NCBI RefSeq assembly: GCF_900129795.1
Contig: NZ_FQWW01000008.1
Location: forward strand, 259,480-323,479
DNA length: 64,000 nucleotides
Source of the DNA: Flavobacterium sp. CF108
Lineage (GTDB): Bacteria; Bacteroidota; Bacteroidia; Flavobacteriales; Flavobacteriaceae
Direction of reading: 5' to 3'
Below the pieces are notes generated by a model. The model made no database searches. It worked only from the letters and a program-made list of their open reading frames with translations, and was not told where the DNA came from. The position numbers and the translations under genes are program-made. Positions 1 to 9,834 of the stretch are shown piece after piece (position 1 is the stretch's first letter; every line of letters begins with the position of its first letter).

Positions 1-2
1 AA

Positions 3-155
3 GGAGAAACAAAAACAGTTCATTTTACATTAACTGATAAGGAAATTGGTTTTTATGACAACGATGGTAAATTTTTAGTAGAACCGGGCTTGTTTAATGT
101 TATGGTGGGCTGGAATTCAAATGAAGGACTTACGACTAAATTTGAACTAAAATAA
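3..155 (+). CDS. Glycoside hydrolase family 3, C-terminal end (partial)
   Basis: The reading frame is open from the left edge and ends with TAA at 153-155, giving the last 50 residues of a larger protein. The stretch (VHFTLTDKEIGFYDNDGKF, then VEPGLFNVMVGWNS) matches the fibronectin-III-like domain that closes GH3 beta-glucosidases and beta-xylosidases. Such enzymes release terminal sugars from beta-linked oligosaccharides, usually in the periplasm. The regulator, SusC/SusD pair and xylanase that follow suggest it belongs to the same utilisation locus. The catalytic domain lies outside the window, so substrate cannot be judged. Confidence 0.75.
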   Translation, partial: GETKTVHFTLTDKEIGFYDNDGKFLVEPGLFNVMVGWNSNEGLTTKFELK

Positions 156-161
156 TTAGAA

Positions 162-271
162 AAATCTGTTTTTATCAGCGTTTTCGCTTTAGCGAATCAG
201 TAAAATCAGCGTCTAATTTTGACGCGGATAAAACAGATTTACTTCGTAAAGACGCAGATAAAAACGGATTT
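162..271. repeat. Imperfect inverted repeat element after the GH3 gene
   Basis: A 19-base arm at 162-180 (AAATCTGTTTTTATCAGCG) pairs with 253-271 with two mismatches. In between are further short copies of the same words (TTTTCGCTTTAGCG; GACGCGGATAAAACAG). The same vocabulary of 'ATCnGCG ... CGCnGAT' recurs at 49067-49110 and 56461-56680, so this is an interspersed element rather than a unique site. The rest of the 156-542 gap holds the terminator-like hairpin at 358-411 and an AT-rich leader to the regulator gene, with no ORF. Confidence 0.6.
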
Positions 272-357
272 AATTAACAATAATTTTATTTTTTAAAAGC
301 TTAAACCAATGCCATTGTCCGAAGCATCTGGATTTATTCTTAAGCAAACAACCTAAT

Positions 358-411
358 AACCTGAGTACGATAATACCTTTTTAAGGTTATTAATCGGCTC
401 AGGTTTTTTTG
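358..411 (+). terminator. Hairpin followed by T-run
   Basis: AACCTGAG at 358-365 pairs with CTCAGGTT at 398-405, with a weaker inner stem (TAATACC with GGTTATTA), and the outer arm runs directly into seven T residues. It would fit an intrinsic terminator for the upstream GH3 gene, although it lies 200 bases past the stop codon. Confidence 0.5.
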
Positions 412-542
412 GTGACAGGCTAAATTTCTATAAAAAAGTAAAGGTTCAATTTAGTTTTATTAATATTGTTTCGTATATGCTTAAAATAAAATCAATTGCA
501 AATTTTATTTTCAATTAAAATTGACCAATAACCACATTAAAA

Positions 543-3500
543 ATGCAAATGAAAAATATCCAATATATTCTTGTATGCTTCTTTTTGCTTACAAACTGCC
601 TGTTTTCGCAAGGCAAATTTGACAGCTATCAATTTAGAACCATACAGGAAACTACTTCAAAAAGGGCTGTTTCTTCTATCATTCAGGACAATAACGGTTT
701 TATCTGGATTGGCACAAACGGCGCTGGTTTGTACCGATATGACGGTGTAAATTATTTTGGATATAAATACGATAAAAAACCCGGTTCTGTAAACAGTAAC
801 TTTATTTACACCACTTTTATTGATTCTAAAAATAATCTTTGGGTCGGTACAGATGAAGGTTTGTGTTTGTACAACAGAGATTTAGATAATTTCACCAAAA
901 TCAATATTGAAGATGTAATACGAAAAGGCTACAGCGAACCTATTACCGTAAAAACAATTATTGAAGACAACAACGGAAATTTATTTTTAGGCGCGTATGG
1001 TTTCGGGTTATTCAAATTGAATACCAAGACTTTAAAAGTAACTTTAGTTCAATCAAAAGTATTGGACAAACCTAATTTTCTAATAAAATCTTCGGTAAAA
1101 AATAAGCAGGGAACTATTTATTTAGGAACCAGTTACGGCCTTTTAGAAATTGATTTAAACGGAAAAGTAAAACAGGTTTATAAAGATAAATTTAAAAGAG
1201 AACCTTTACTGGACGATATAGAAAGTCTTGTTGTAGATCAATTTGGATATATCTGGCTGGGAACGACAGAAAACGGCCTGATAAAAATTAAACCTGAAAC
1301 CGATAATTATCAATTTGAAAAGTACGCTATTACCAAAAACAAAATCTTATCGATCGTAAAAAGCAGTCTGGATTATATTGTATGCGGTACCGAAAATGAC
1401 GGATTACTGGTTGTAAATTATAAAGGACAGGTACTTAAAAAATACCTGCACAGTAAATACAACAGTTTCAGTTTACAATCAAATTCTGTATGGTCATTAT
1501 ACGAAGACAAAGAAAAACGACTTTGGTTAGGATATTTCAATAAAGGACTTGGTGTTTTTGATAAACCCAATAACAAATTCAATTCGCTTGAATCACTTGT
1601 TAATAATGATAATTCTTTACAAACCAGCTTTGTAACTTCGGTTATAAAAGATAAAAAAGGAAATTTATTAATTAGCAATGAAGGCGGCGGACTTGATATT
1701 TATAATCTTACCGATAAAAGTTACATTCACGTTAATCAAAACAATCAAAGCTATTATTCTGGTTTAGATGCGATTGATATTCAAACGATATTTATAGACA
1801 GCAAACAAAATATCTGGATAGGAAGCTGGGACCGCGGAATCTATTTTTTAAAAAATGGCACTACCCGATTCGTAAATTATAATACTTCAAATACAGGATT
1901 AACATCCAATCGAATTTTTAGCTTTTCGGAAGATTCAAAAGGCCGAATCTGGATTGGAACTTTCATCAAAGGACTTCATTATTTTGACAATAAAACCAAC
2001 ACATTTGTACATTGTGATTTTAAGCCATTTGCCGAAAATGCTTTAGACAATGCTTTTATACGTAAAGTTTTTGTAGACTCAGATAATGTGCTTTGGGTTG
2101 GAACAATTTTAGGATTGTATCAGGTAAATTTAAAAGACGAATCGAATTTTAAAGTGACAAAAATGCGCGATGCCATGTTCAGCGGCATTAATAAACACAA
2201 CAGTATTCAAACTATTTTATCCATTTATGAATCTAACGATAAAACAATTTGGTTAGGAACTGACGGTCAGGGATTATTTAGTTACAATAAAAAAAATAAG
2301 ACATTTTCTAATTATGATGATTTTCCGGGTTTTAAAGAGAAATCTGTTCGTGCGATAATTTCAGACAATAATGGTTCTTTATGGGTAAGCGGCGGATCTG
2401 GTTTAACAAAACTGGATTTTAAAAATAAAAAAAGCACCAACTTCAATAAAGACGATGGTCTTATTGATAACGATTTTAATAATAATGCCGTTTTTAAAGA
2501 TGGAAATGGAGAACTCTATTTTGGCGGTTATGAAGGCGTAAATTATTTTAATCCTAACGAAATTAAAAAAGCCGAAAAGGCTCCACGATTGTATTTCAGT
2601 GATTTTAAATTATTCAATCGATCTGTAAAACCAAATGAAGAAGCTTCGCCGTTGACCAAAGTGATTTCTCAGACCAAAGAAATTACGCTTAACTACACAC
2701 AATCGGTTTTTACGATTGAATATGTGGGCATTAACTATAATTATTCTAAAAAAAATCAATACGCTTATTATCTCGAAGGTTTTGAAAAAGACTGGAATTA
2801 TGCCGGAAATAACAGAACGGCAACGTATACAAACCTTGCGCCGGGCAATTATACTTTTAAAGTAAAATCAGCCAATGCAGACGGTTCCTGGAGCGATAAC
2901 CAATTAGAATTAAAAATAAAAATTCTTCCTCCGTGGTGGAAAACCTTTTGGGCTTATTTAATCTATGCTTCTATTTTAATTTTCCTGATTATATATCTTA
3001 ATAAGATTTATCAAAATCGATTTAAAGCGAAACAGGCTATCATTTTAGAAAAGGAAAAAACCATTCAGTTAGAAAAATTAAACAATAAAAAATTACAGTT
3101 TTTCACCAATATCTCGCATGAGTTCAGAACACCTTTAACGCTGATTATTAATCCGCTGGAAGATATTTTAAAGAGTAAAAAAATATCTCCAGAAATACAT
3201 AACAAATTAAAAATCGTACACAAAAGTTCTGACAGACTTTCCAGACTGATTAATGAGCTTATGGATTTTAATAAATTAGAGTTCAATAAAATTTCGCTTC
3301 AGGCAAAGAAAATTGAAGTCGTAGGGTTTACAGAAGGAATTATTGGCTATTTTAATGAAGAAGCCGCTGCACGAAACATTAAAGTTAATTTTGAATCATC
3401 GCAAGATGAACTCGAAGACTGGCTCGATCCTAAAATGCTGGAAAAAATCCTCTTTAATATTATTTCAAATGCATTCAAATTTACGCCGGATAATGGTTCA

Positions 3501-4700
3501 ATAACTATTACTATAGATACATCTGAAACTGATAATGCCTTGATAATTTATGGAGAAAAAGTTCCTTCATTTTCCATAACCATTACAGACACTGGATCAG
3601 GAATTCGCAAAAAAGATTTAAACAGAATTTTTGACCGTTTTTATCAGGTTAATAATGTCAATAAAGATTATTACGGCAGCACCGGAATTGGTTTAGAGGT
3701 CGTAAAACAATTTATTGAGCTTCATAAAGGAAAAATTGAAGTGGAAAGTGAAGTTGGCGAAGGCACAAAATTTAAAGTAACATTTCCTTTAGGCAACTCT
3801 CTTTATAAGAAAAATGAAATCGTTAACGAGGTTTTTAAAATAGAAAAAAACAAAAACCAATTTTTATTTGAGGCAGCTAATAATCACACAGATGAAGATG
3901 ATTTTACTGTCGAAACCATTGACAAATCTGTAGAAGAAACGGCTAAATCATATACGGTTTTAATTGTAGAAGATAATCCTGAATTAAGAGGTTATTTAAA
4001 AGAAGAACTAAGTAAATCATACAAAGTTATTACTGCCGAAAATGGTAAAAAAGGCTACGAACTTGCGGTACAAAAATTACCGGATTTAATCATTACCGAT
4101 GTTATTATGCCGGTTATGGACGGACTGCAGTTGTGCAAAAACATAAAAGGGGATTTAAAAACAAGTCACATTCCTTTGTTAATGCTGTCGGCAAAAGCAA
4201 TGGTAAAAGACAGATTAGAAGGTATCGATTCTGGTGCAGATATGTATTTGAGTAAACCATTTGAACTAGATATTTTAAAATCCAGTCTGGCGCAGCTTAT
4301 TACAAGCAGACAAATTATGTTTAAGAAATTTTACAGCGGAATCACCAAACAAGGAAAAGATAAAACAACATCGCTGGATAATGATTTCATTCAAAAAATC
4401 CTGCATTTTATTAATGAAAATATCAGCGAGCCAGAATTGACGGTAGAACTTTTATCTTCAAAAATCTACTTAAGCAGAAGTCAGCTGTATCGAAAAATTA
4501 AAACATTGACAGGTGTTTCGGTAAACGAATTTATTCGAAATGTCCGTTTAGAAAAAGCAAAACAATTGATTGAACAAGGCAACAATAATATTAATGAAAT
4601 AAGCTATAAAGTTGGGTTTACTTCTCCCTCCTATTTTGCTAAATGTTATAAAGTTAAATACGGCCATTTACCTAATCAGGAAAAAAAGACAAAAGAATAA
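543..4700 (+). CDS. Hybrid two-component system regulator (HTCS) of the utilisation locus
   Basis: A one-protein sensor and transcription factor of 1385 residues. An N-terminal signal peptide (residues 1-24) is followed by a periplasmic beta-propeller region of repeated 'IWIGT' type blades (about 30-690), a Y_Y_Y domain (about 715-795), one membrane helix (about 798-822), a HisKA domain with the phosphorylated His859 in SHEFRTP, an ATPase domain with N976 in the N-box, a receiver domain with acidic D1144 and phospho-acceptor D1186, and a C-terminal AraC-type helix-turn-helix (about 1280-1382). This full order is the classical HTCS that senses oligosaccharides in the periplasm and activates adjacent susC/susD genes. 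The next genes in the same direction are just such a pair. ATG 543 was chosen; ATG 549 is equally possible. Confidence 0.95.
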   Translation: MQMKNIQYILVCFFLLTNCLFSQGKFDSYQFRTIQETTSKRAVSSIIQDNNGFIWIGTNGAGLYRYDGVNYFGYKYDKKPGSVNSNFIYTTFIDSKNNLWVGTDEGLCLYNRDLDNFTKINIEDVIRKGYSEPITVKTIIEDNNGNLFLGAYGFGLFKLNTKTLKVTLVQSKVLDKPNFLIKSSVKNKQGTIYLGTSYGLLEIDLNGKVKQVYKDKFKREPLLDDIESLVVDQFGYIWLGTTENGLIKIKPETDNYQFEKYAITKNKILSIVKSSLDYIVCGTENDGLLVVNYKGQVLKKYLHSKYNSFSLQSNSVWSLYEDKEKRLWLGYFNKGLGVFDKPNNKFNSLESLVNNDNSLQTSFVTSVIKDKKGNLLISNEGGGLDIYNLTDKSYIHVNQNNQSYYSGLDAIDIQTIFIDSKQNIWIGSWDRGIYFLKNGTTRFVNYNTSNTGLTSNRIFSFSEDSKGRIWIGTFIKGLHYFDNKTNTFVHCDFKPFAENALDNAFIRKVFVDSDNVLWVGTILGLYQVNLKDESNFKVTKMRDAMFSGINKHNSIQTILSIYESNDKTIWLGTDGQGLFSYNKKNKTFSNYDDFPGFKEKSVRAIISDNNGSLWVSGGSGLTKLDFKNKKSTNFNKDDGLIDNDFNNNAVFKDGNGELYFGGYEGVNYFNPNEIKKAEKAPRLYFSDFKLFNRSVKPNEEASPLTKVISQTKEITLNYTQSVFTIEYVGINYNYSKKNQYAYYLEGFEKDWNYAGNNRTATYTNLAPGNYTFKVKSANADGSWSDNQLELKIKILPPWWKTFWAYLIYASILIFLIIYLNKIYQNRFKAKQAIILEKEKTIQLEKLNNKKLQFFTNISHEFRTPLTLIINPLEDILKSKKISPEIHNKLKIVHKSSDRLSRLINELMDFNKLEFNKISLQAKKIEVVGFTEGIIGYFNEEAAARNIKVNFESSQDELEDWLDPKMLEKILFNIISNAFKFTPDNGSITITIDTSETDNALIIYGEKVPSFSITITDTGSGIRKKDLNRIFDRFYQVNNVNKDYYGSTGIGLEVVKQFIELHKGKIEVESEVGEGTKFKVTFPLGNSLYKKNEIVNEVFKIEKNKNQFLFEAANNHTDEDDFTVETIDKSVEETAKSYTVLIVEDNPELRGYLKEELSKSYKVITAENGKKGYELAVQKLPDLIITDVIMPVMDGLQLCKNIKGDLKTSHIPLLMLSAKAMVKDRLEGIDSGADMYLSKPFELDILKSSLAQLITSRQIMFKKFYSGITKQGKDKTTSLDNDFIQKILHFINENISEPELTVELLSSKIYLSRSQLYRKIKTLTGVSVNEFIRNVRLEKAKQLIEQGNNNINEISYKVGFTSPSYFAKCYKVKYGHLPNQEKKTKE

Positions 4701-4721
4701 ACTATACAAAAACTAATTATT

Positions 4722-4757
4722 AAAGAGCTTCGGTTTAAAACTGAAGCTCTTTTTTTG
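4722..4757 (+). terminator. Intrinsic terminator after the HTCS gene
   Basis: AAGAGCTTCGG at 4723-4733 pairs with the region 4741-4751 (one G-U pair), loop of about six bases, followed by a run of seven T. It separates transcription of the regulator from the susC operon. Confidence 0.8.
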
Positions 4758-4949
4758 TCAGTCAATTTTTTCAAAAACCAAGGCTTTTAACTTCAAACAA
4801 AAATCAACATATCAAAAATATTCCTGTTATTTTTTAAACAAACAATATTTTTTAAGTGAAAATTTTAGCAATACCTCAGCACTTGTTTTTCTGCCAAATG
4901 CGCTTATTTGGCTTATAATAAGGGTTCAGATTTTTTTTTTGCATCATTT

Positions 4950-5005
4950 GTTGCACAATATGCAACATCTGTTCTACAATACAACACCTCTACAATTTAC
5001 TTTCG
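4950..5005 (+). promoter_or_regulatory. Probable susC promoter with upstream palindrome
   Basis: The 382-base gap 4758-5139 has no ORF. It contains a perfect palindrome GTTGCA-N5-TGCAAC at 4950-4966 and, 31 bases further on, TACTTTCG at 4998-5005. The latter is close to the Bacteroidota -7 box TAnnTTTG. A palindrome just upstream of the expected -33 position is where an activator such as the neighbouring HTCS would bind. The assignment to the HTCS is inference. Confidence 0.4.
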
Positions 5006-5139
5006 TTAAGAAATATTTAAGAAAAAAATCTTCTTGCCAAAACTCAAAACAATCAACCAGCAGAAGATCAAAATTTTAAATGTTTTTCTAAAACTTAACG
5101 ATTAACTAATTATTTCAATTAAACTAACAACCAAATTTT

Positions 5140-8100
5140 ATGCAGAAAAGAACATTAAAAAAACTATTGTGCTTAATAGTATGTATGTGGGGAAATTTTT
5201 TCTACGCACAAACTGTTAAAGGTAAAGTAACATCTGGCGGAGCCAACCTTCCGGGTGTTAGTGTAATAGTACAAGGAACAAAAAACGGAACGGTTACCGA
5301 TTTTGACGGAAGCTTTGTTTTAAACAATGTAGAACCAAAAGCGCTGCTGCTTTTTAGTTATGTAGGATATAAAAATTTGTCAATTCCGGCAGATACAAAA
5401 GCAATTATGCAGATCACGATGGTGAACGATCTGGAGAAATTAAATGAAGTAGTCGTTATTGGATACGGAACTTCAAAAAGAAAAGATATTAATGGAGCCG
5501 TTTCTTCTATCAAAGCTTCTGAAATTCAGGACAAGCCTTTTGTCTCTATCGATCAGGCGCTTGTGGGTAAAGCTGCGGGGGTAAACGTTACTCAAAATTC
5601 TGGAACTCCCGGAGGAGGAATTTCGGTACAGATTAGAGGAATTACTTCTATCAACGGAAATGAACCTTTGTATGTTATTGACGGAACTCCGGTTTTTGCA
5701 GATAAAAACAACGAAACCTTTTCATTCAGCGCATTGGGCGGAGGAAACGGGCAAACTAAAAACTCGGCGTTGTCTGGATTGAATATTTCAGATATTGAAA
5801 CTATTGACATTTTAAAAGATGCATCGGCAACGGCAATTTATGGTGCAAATGGTGCAAACGGTGTGGTTTTGATTACAACCAAAAAAGGAAAAAAAGGAAA
5901 ATCAAAATTTGCCTACGAAACCTATTTAGGAACTCAGGAAATAACCAATACGGTTGATGTTTTAAACTTACCTCAATATGCAAAATATCAGGCAAAAATT
6001 TACAAACTAAATGGCGAACCAGTTCCTTTTCAATATCAAAAACCAGATTTATTAGGAAACGGAACAAACTGGCAGGACGAACTTTTTAGAACGGCTACCA
6101 TGTACAATCACCAGTTGTCATTTTCGGGAGAAAAAGAAGGAACACGTTTTTATACTTCTTTAAACTATTTTGATCAGGAAGGAATTGTTTTAAATTCAGA
6201 TTTCAACAGATTATCGATGCGTTTAAATGTTGATTCTAATGTAAAATCATGGTTAAAAATTGGTAACAGCTTATCTGTAAGCAAATCGTCTCAGCAAGTA
6301 GTTCGAAACGATGACCGAGGAGGTTTAGTAATGAACGCTTTAAGACAATCTCCAGAATTACCGGTTAGAACTCCGGATGGTTCTTATGCAGGACCAACAA
6401 CAGGTTTAGGGTCTTCGGCAAATGAGGCAACAAACCCAATTGCTTTGTCTGAATACAATAACTCGACTACAGAAAGATTTAAAATCAACGGTAATTTATT
6501 TGCTGATTTTACGCTGATCAAAGGTTTGGTTTTTAGAACGGAGTTAGGATACGATTTAAACTTTTCAAAAAGTGCCACTTTTGCCCCAAAATATACTTTA
6601 GGAAATGTGTCTGAACTTTTAAATAAATCATTCAAGCAGCAGGATCAAAGTTATTATTGGAACATCAAAAATTATTTAACGTATAATAAAACCATAAACG
6701 ACAAACATAATTTTACTTTCTTATTAGGTCAGGAAGCGCAGGAAAGCCGATATGAATACATCAGCGGTTACAGAACCGGAGAGTTTTTAAACAAAGATTT
6801 TACGAACTTAAACATTGGTGATATTGATACGGCACTGAACGGAAATGGTTCTGGAAGATGGTCAATGTCATCATATATTTCGAGATTGAACTACAGTTTT
6901 TCAGACAGATATTCTTTCTCAGCTTCTTTAAGAGCAGATGCTTCGTCAAACTTTGGCCCAAATAATAAATGGGGTTATTTCCCTTCTTTTTCTGGAGGAT
7001 GGACAGTTAGTAACGAAGAGTTTTTTCAACCTTTATCAAACAGTATCAATTACTTAAAATTTAGAGCAGGTTACGGTTTGGTAGGAAATCAAAATATTCC
7101 GGCAAACAGATACCAAACTATTTTATCATTGCTTTCTTCTCCTTTTGGAGGTGTTTCGCCAACAATTGACAACTTAGGAAATCCGGATATTAAATGGGAA
7201 TCTCTTAAATCTTTCAATGCTGGTTTTGAATTGGCGATGTTGAACAACAGAGTAAAATTAGATTTTGATTATTACATTAAAAATTCATCAGATTTCTTAA
7301 CCAAACAAATCAATGACGAATCCAATCAAAGTGCTCTTAATTATTACCTAAACACAGGTGAAATTGTAACCAAAGGAATTGAGCTTACGCTGAATACAAG
7401 AAATATTTCAACAGAAAATTTCAGTTGGGACAGTACGATTATCTTTTCAAAATACAACAACGAATTAACAAGCTTTCAAGGCGAAGGAAAATCATTATTA
7501 GGAAAAGTACAATTTGATTTATATACCGTTACCAGAACTACAGAAGGTGAACCAGTTGGACAATTCTACGGATATGTAACGGATGGTTTATTTAAAAATG
7601 CTGCTGAATTAGCTGCAGGGCCAACTCAGGAAACTGGAACTGGAATTGGAGATATTCGTTTTAAGGATCTTAACGGCGATGGAAAAATTGACAGTAAAGA
7701 TCAAACTGCTATAGGAAGCGCAATTCCTGATTTTACTTATGCATTTACCAATAACTTCAAATACAAAAACCTTAGTTTATCTGTTGTTTTAACCGGAAGT
7801 CAGGGTAATCAGATTTACAATTTTACACGTCATTATACTGATGGAATTTATCCGGGATTTGGCGATAGATTCGGAAACGTAAGCACTCAGGCTATGCACG
7901 CTTTTGAACCAGGCGTAAACGAAAATACAGATGTACCAAGAATTACATTAAACGACCCAAATGGTAACGGAAGAATTTCAAACCGATTTGTGGAAGATGG
8001 TTCTTATTTAAGAATTCAGAATGTTTCTTTGAGCTATGATTTACCAAACAAAATATTCGATAATTCTTTTATCTCTAAAGTAAGATTGTATGTAAACGTT

Positions 8101-8244
8101 CAAAATTTATACACGTTTACAAAATATACGGGCTTTGACCCTGCTCTTGGAAATTTAGATCAGAATATAACATTGAGCGGAATTGATTTAGGACGTTATC
8201 CTGTGCCAAGAACAACTTCTGTTGGAGTGAATTTAGAATTCTAA
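5140..8244 (+). CDS. SusC/RagA-family TonB-linked outer membrane transporter
   Basis: A 1034-residue outer membrane receptor that imports oligosaccharides with energy from TonB-ExbBD. It has a signal peptide ending near FYAQ (residue 24), a carboxypeptidase-regulatory-like domain (about 26-105, with TDFDGSFVL), a TonB-box-like segment (VVVIGYGTSKRKD, about 107), a plug domain and a long beta-barrel ending in Phe, as required for barrel insertion. There is no STN domain, so it is not an ECF-coupled signalling receptor; control is expected from the upstream HTCS. SusD follows after 60 bases. Substrate can only be inferred from the neighbouring glycosidases. Confidence 0.95.
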   Translation: MQKRTLKKLLCLIVCMWGNFFYAQTVKGKVTSGGANLPGVSVIVQGTKNGTVTDFDGSFVLNNVEPKALLLFSYVGYKNLSIPADTKAIMQITMVNDLEKLNEVVVIGYGTSKRKDINGAVSSIKASEIQDKPFVSIDQALVGKAAGVNVTQNSGTPGGGISVQIRGITSINGNEPLYVIDGTPVFADKNNETFSFSALGGGNGQTKNSALSGLNISDIETIDILKDASATAIYGANGANGVVLITTKKGKKGKSKFAYETYLGTQEITNTVDVLNLPQYAKYQAKIYKLNGEPVPFQYQKPDLLGNGTNWQDELFRTATMYNHQLSFSGEKEGTRFYTSLNYFDQEGIVLNSDFNRLSMRLNVDSNVKSWLKIGNSLSVSKSSQQVVRNDDRGGLVMNALRQSPELPVRTPDGSYAGPTTGLGSSANEATNPIALSEYNNSTTERFKINGNLFADFTLIKGLVFRTELGYDLNFSKSATFAPKYTLGNVSELLNKSFKQQDQSYYWNIKNYLTYNKTINDKHNFTFLLGQEAQESRYEYISGYRTGEFLNKDFTNLNIGDIDTALNGNGSGRWSMSSYISRLNYSFSDRYSFSASLRADASSNFGPNNKWGYFPSFSGGWTVSNEEFFQPLSNSINYLKFRAGYGLVGNQNIPANRYQTILSLLSSPFGGVSPTIDNLGNPDIKWESLKSFNAGFELAMLNNRVKLDFDYYIKNSSDFLTKQINDESNQSALNYYLNTGEIVTKGIELTLNTRNISTENFSWDSTIIFSKYNNELTSFQGEGKSLLGKVQFDLYTVTRTTEGEPVGQFYGYVTDGLFKNAAELAAGPTQETGTGIGDIRFKDLNGDGKIDSKDQTAIGSAIPDFTYAFTNNFKYKNLSLSVVLTGSQGNQIYNFTRHYTDGIYPGFGDRFGNVSTQAMHAFEPGVNENTDVPRITLNDPNGNGRISNRFVEDGSYLRIQNVSLSYDLPNKIFDNSFISKVRLYVNVQNLYTFTKYTGFDPALGNLDQNITLSGIDLGRYPVPRTTSVGVNLEF

Positions 8245-8304
8245 GATTGATAAAAAAACACATTTAACTTAATGATTCATACTCATTAACATAAAAATAT
8301 AGTT

Positions 8305-9828
8305 ATGAAAAAACTTTTTAAACTTTTTATGATGGGAATGCTGATACCATTGCTGTCTTTATTTTCTTGTTCAGATGACTTTTTGGATGCACCATCTGAA
8401 AATCAATTAACACCAGCCGATTTGCCCGAAGGAGTTACCGCTTTTGACGGAATCGCAGAGAGTTTATATTTTAAACCTTGGTTTACTTTTAACGACAAAT
8501 TCCTAATTGCCGTTGGAGATATGTATGCCGGAAACGCTTTTACTTTTGACGGTGCTTATGCGCAGTTTAAAGATGCTCAGGTAACGTCACAAAACCCAAT
8601 TTTGACTGAAGGATATGTTTCGTTGTTTTCGGTTATCGATCAATCGAATAATTTAATGAGTTTAGTCGAAGACAGAAAAAGCGAACTTCCGGAAGCATCA
8701 TATAAAAATGCTATTGCAATTTCTCGATTCATGAGAGCAAATGCTTATTTCTATTTGGTAAGAACTTTTGGAGCTGTGCCAATTATTAATAAAGCAGGTT
8801 CTGCAGCACAGCCAAAAAGAAATCTTGTTGCTGATGTTTATAAATTCATCAAACAAGATTTAGAATATGCTGTCGCAAATTTACCAGAAAGAGGTGCAAA
8901 AAAGGGATACGTTACGAAATATGCAGCTATGGGTATTTTGGCAAAAGTGCATTTGACTTTAAATGAATATGGAGAATGTGCGGCTTTGACCCAAAAAATT
9001 ATTGGAAACCAATATATTTTGATTCAGGAGTACGGAAACTTGTTCAGCAGTCCGGAGAATAATAATAGTGCCGAAAGTATGTTTGCTTTACAATGGAAAG
9101 CAATTGCTACAGAATGGGGAACGCAAAATACCAATCAGGCGTATATTGTTCCAGGAGGAACAGGAATTACAGGCGGTGGTGACGGATGGGGAGTTTACCT
9201 TCCTTCTATTTCTCTACAAAATGGATTTGAACCAAAAGACACGAGAAAGAAAAGTACAATCATGACAGATGGTGATTTTTATCCTGAATTATTAAAAAAT
9301 CAAGGTGGTTTTACGTATAAAAAAATATACTCTTCAACGGCAGCTAATTTCAGAAAATACATTGTAGGTTCTGCAGCCGAAAGAAACGATGTGTTTTTTA
9401 TGAGAACTTCTCAAAACACTATCATATTAAGATATTCTGATATTTTATTGATGAATTCTGAAGCGATTTTGGCCGGAGCTGGTTCAACTACTTCTGCATC
9501 TGCTTTAAGTTCTTTTAACGAAGTAAGAGCGAGAGCCGGATTACCAGCTAAAACGGTATTGACAAGAGATGAACTTTTTAATGAAAGAAGAATTGAATTT
9601 GCTCTTGAAGGACAATATTTCTTCGATTTAAAACGCCGTGGACTTTCTGAAGCTACAGCAATCATTTCGCAGCAGGAAGTTGGTTTTTATTCTGATGATG
9701 CGAGAACCGATTTGATTTCGAGAAAGATAACTCCGGGAAGCAATTATTTTGAACTGCCATTACCGCAGTCTGCTATTGATACTAACCCATCATTATTAGA
9801 GCCTCCAGTTCCTTTTAACTTTAACTAA
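8305..9828 (+). CDS. SusD/RagB-family glycan-binding lipoprotein
   Basis: A 507-residue lipoprotein that caps the SusC channel and binds the sugar at the cell surface. The lipobox LFSC places the acylated Cys at residue 22, and acidic residues directly after it (SDD) fit a surface-export signal. The SusD fold is visible in the N-terminal FLDAPSENQLTP segment, the helical TPR-like part (residues about 90-230) and the C-terminal VRARAGLP ... DELFNERRIEFALEGQYFFDLKRRG block that typifies the family. It lies between susC and the surface glycan-binding protein gene with a 6-base gap to the latter, so all three are probably one operon. Confidence 0.95.
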   Translation: MKKLFKLFMMGMLIPLLSLFSCSDDFLDAPSENQLTPADLPEGVTAFDGIAESLYFKPWFTFNDKFLIAVGDMYAGNAFTFDGAYAQFKDAQVTSQNPILTEGYVSLFSVIDQSNNLMSLVEDRKSELPEASYKNAIAISRFMRANAYFYLVRTFGAVPIINKAGSAAQPKRNLVADVYKFIKQDLEYAVANLPERGAKKGYVTKYAAMGILAKVHLTLNEYGECAALTQKIIGNQYILIQEYGNLFSSPENNNSAESMFALQWKAIATEWGTQNTNQAYIVPGGTGITGGGDGWGVYLPSISLQNGFEPKDTRKKSTIMTDGDFYPELLKNQGGFTYKKIYSSTAANFRKYIVGSAAERNDVFFMRTSQNTIILRYSDILLMNSEAILAGAGSTTSASALSSFNEVRARAGLPAKTVLTRDELFNERRIEFALEGQYFFDLKRRGLSEATAIISQQEVGFYSDDARTDLISRKITPGSNYFELPLPQSAIDTNPSLLEPPVPFNFN

Positions 9829-9834
9829 CTTATT

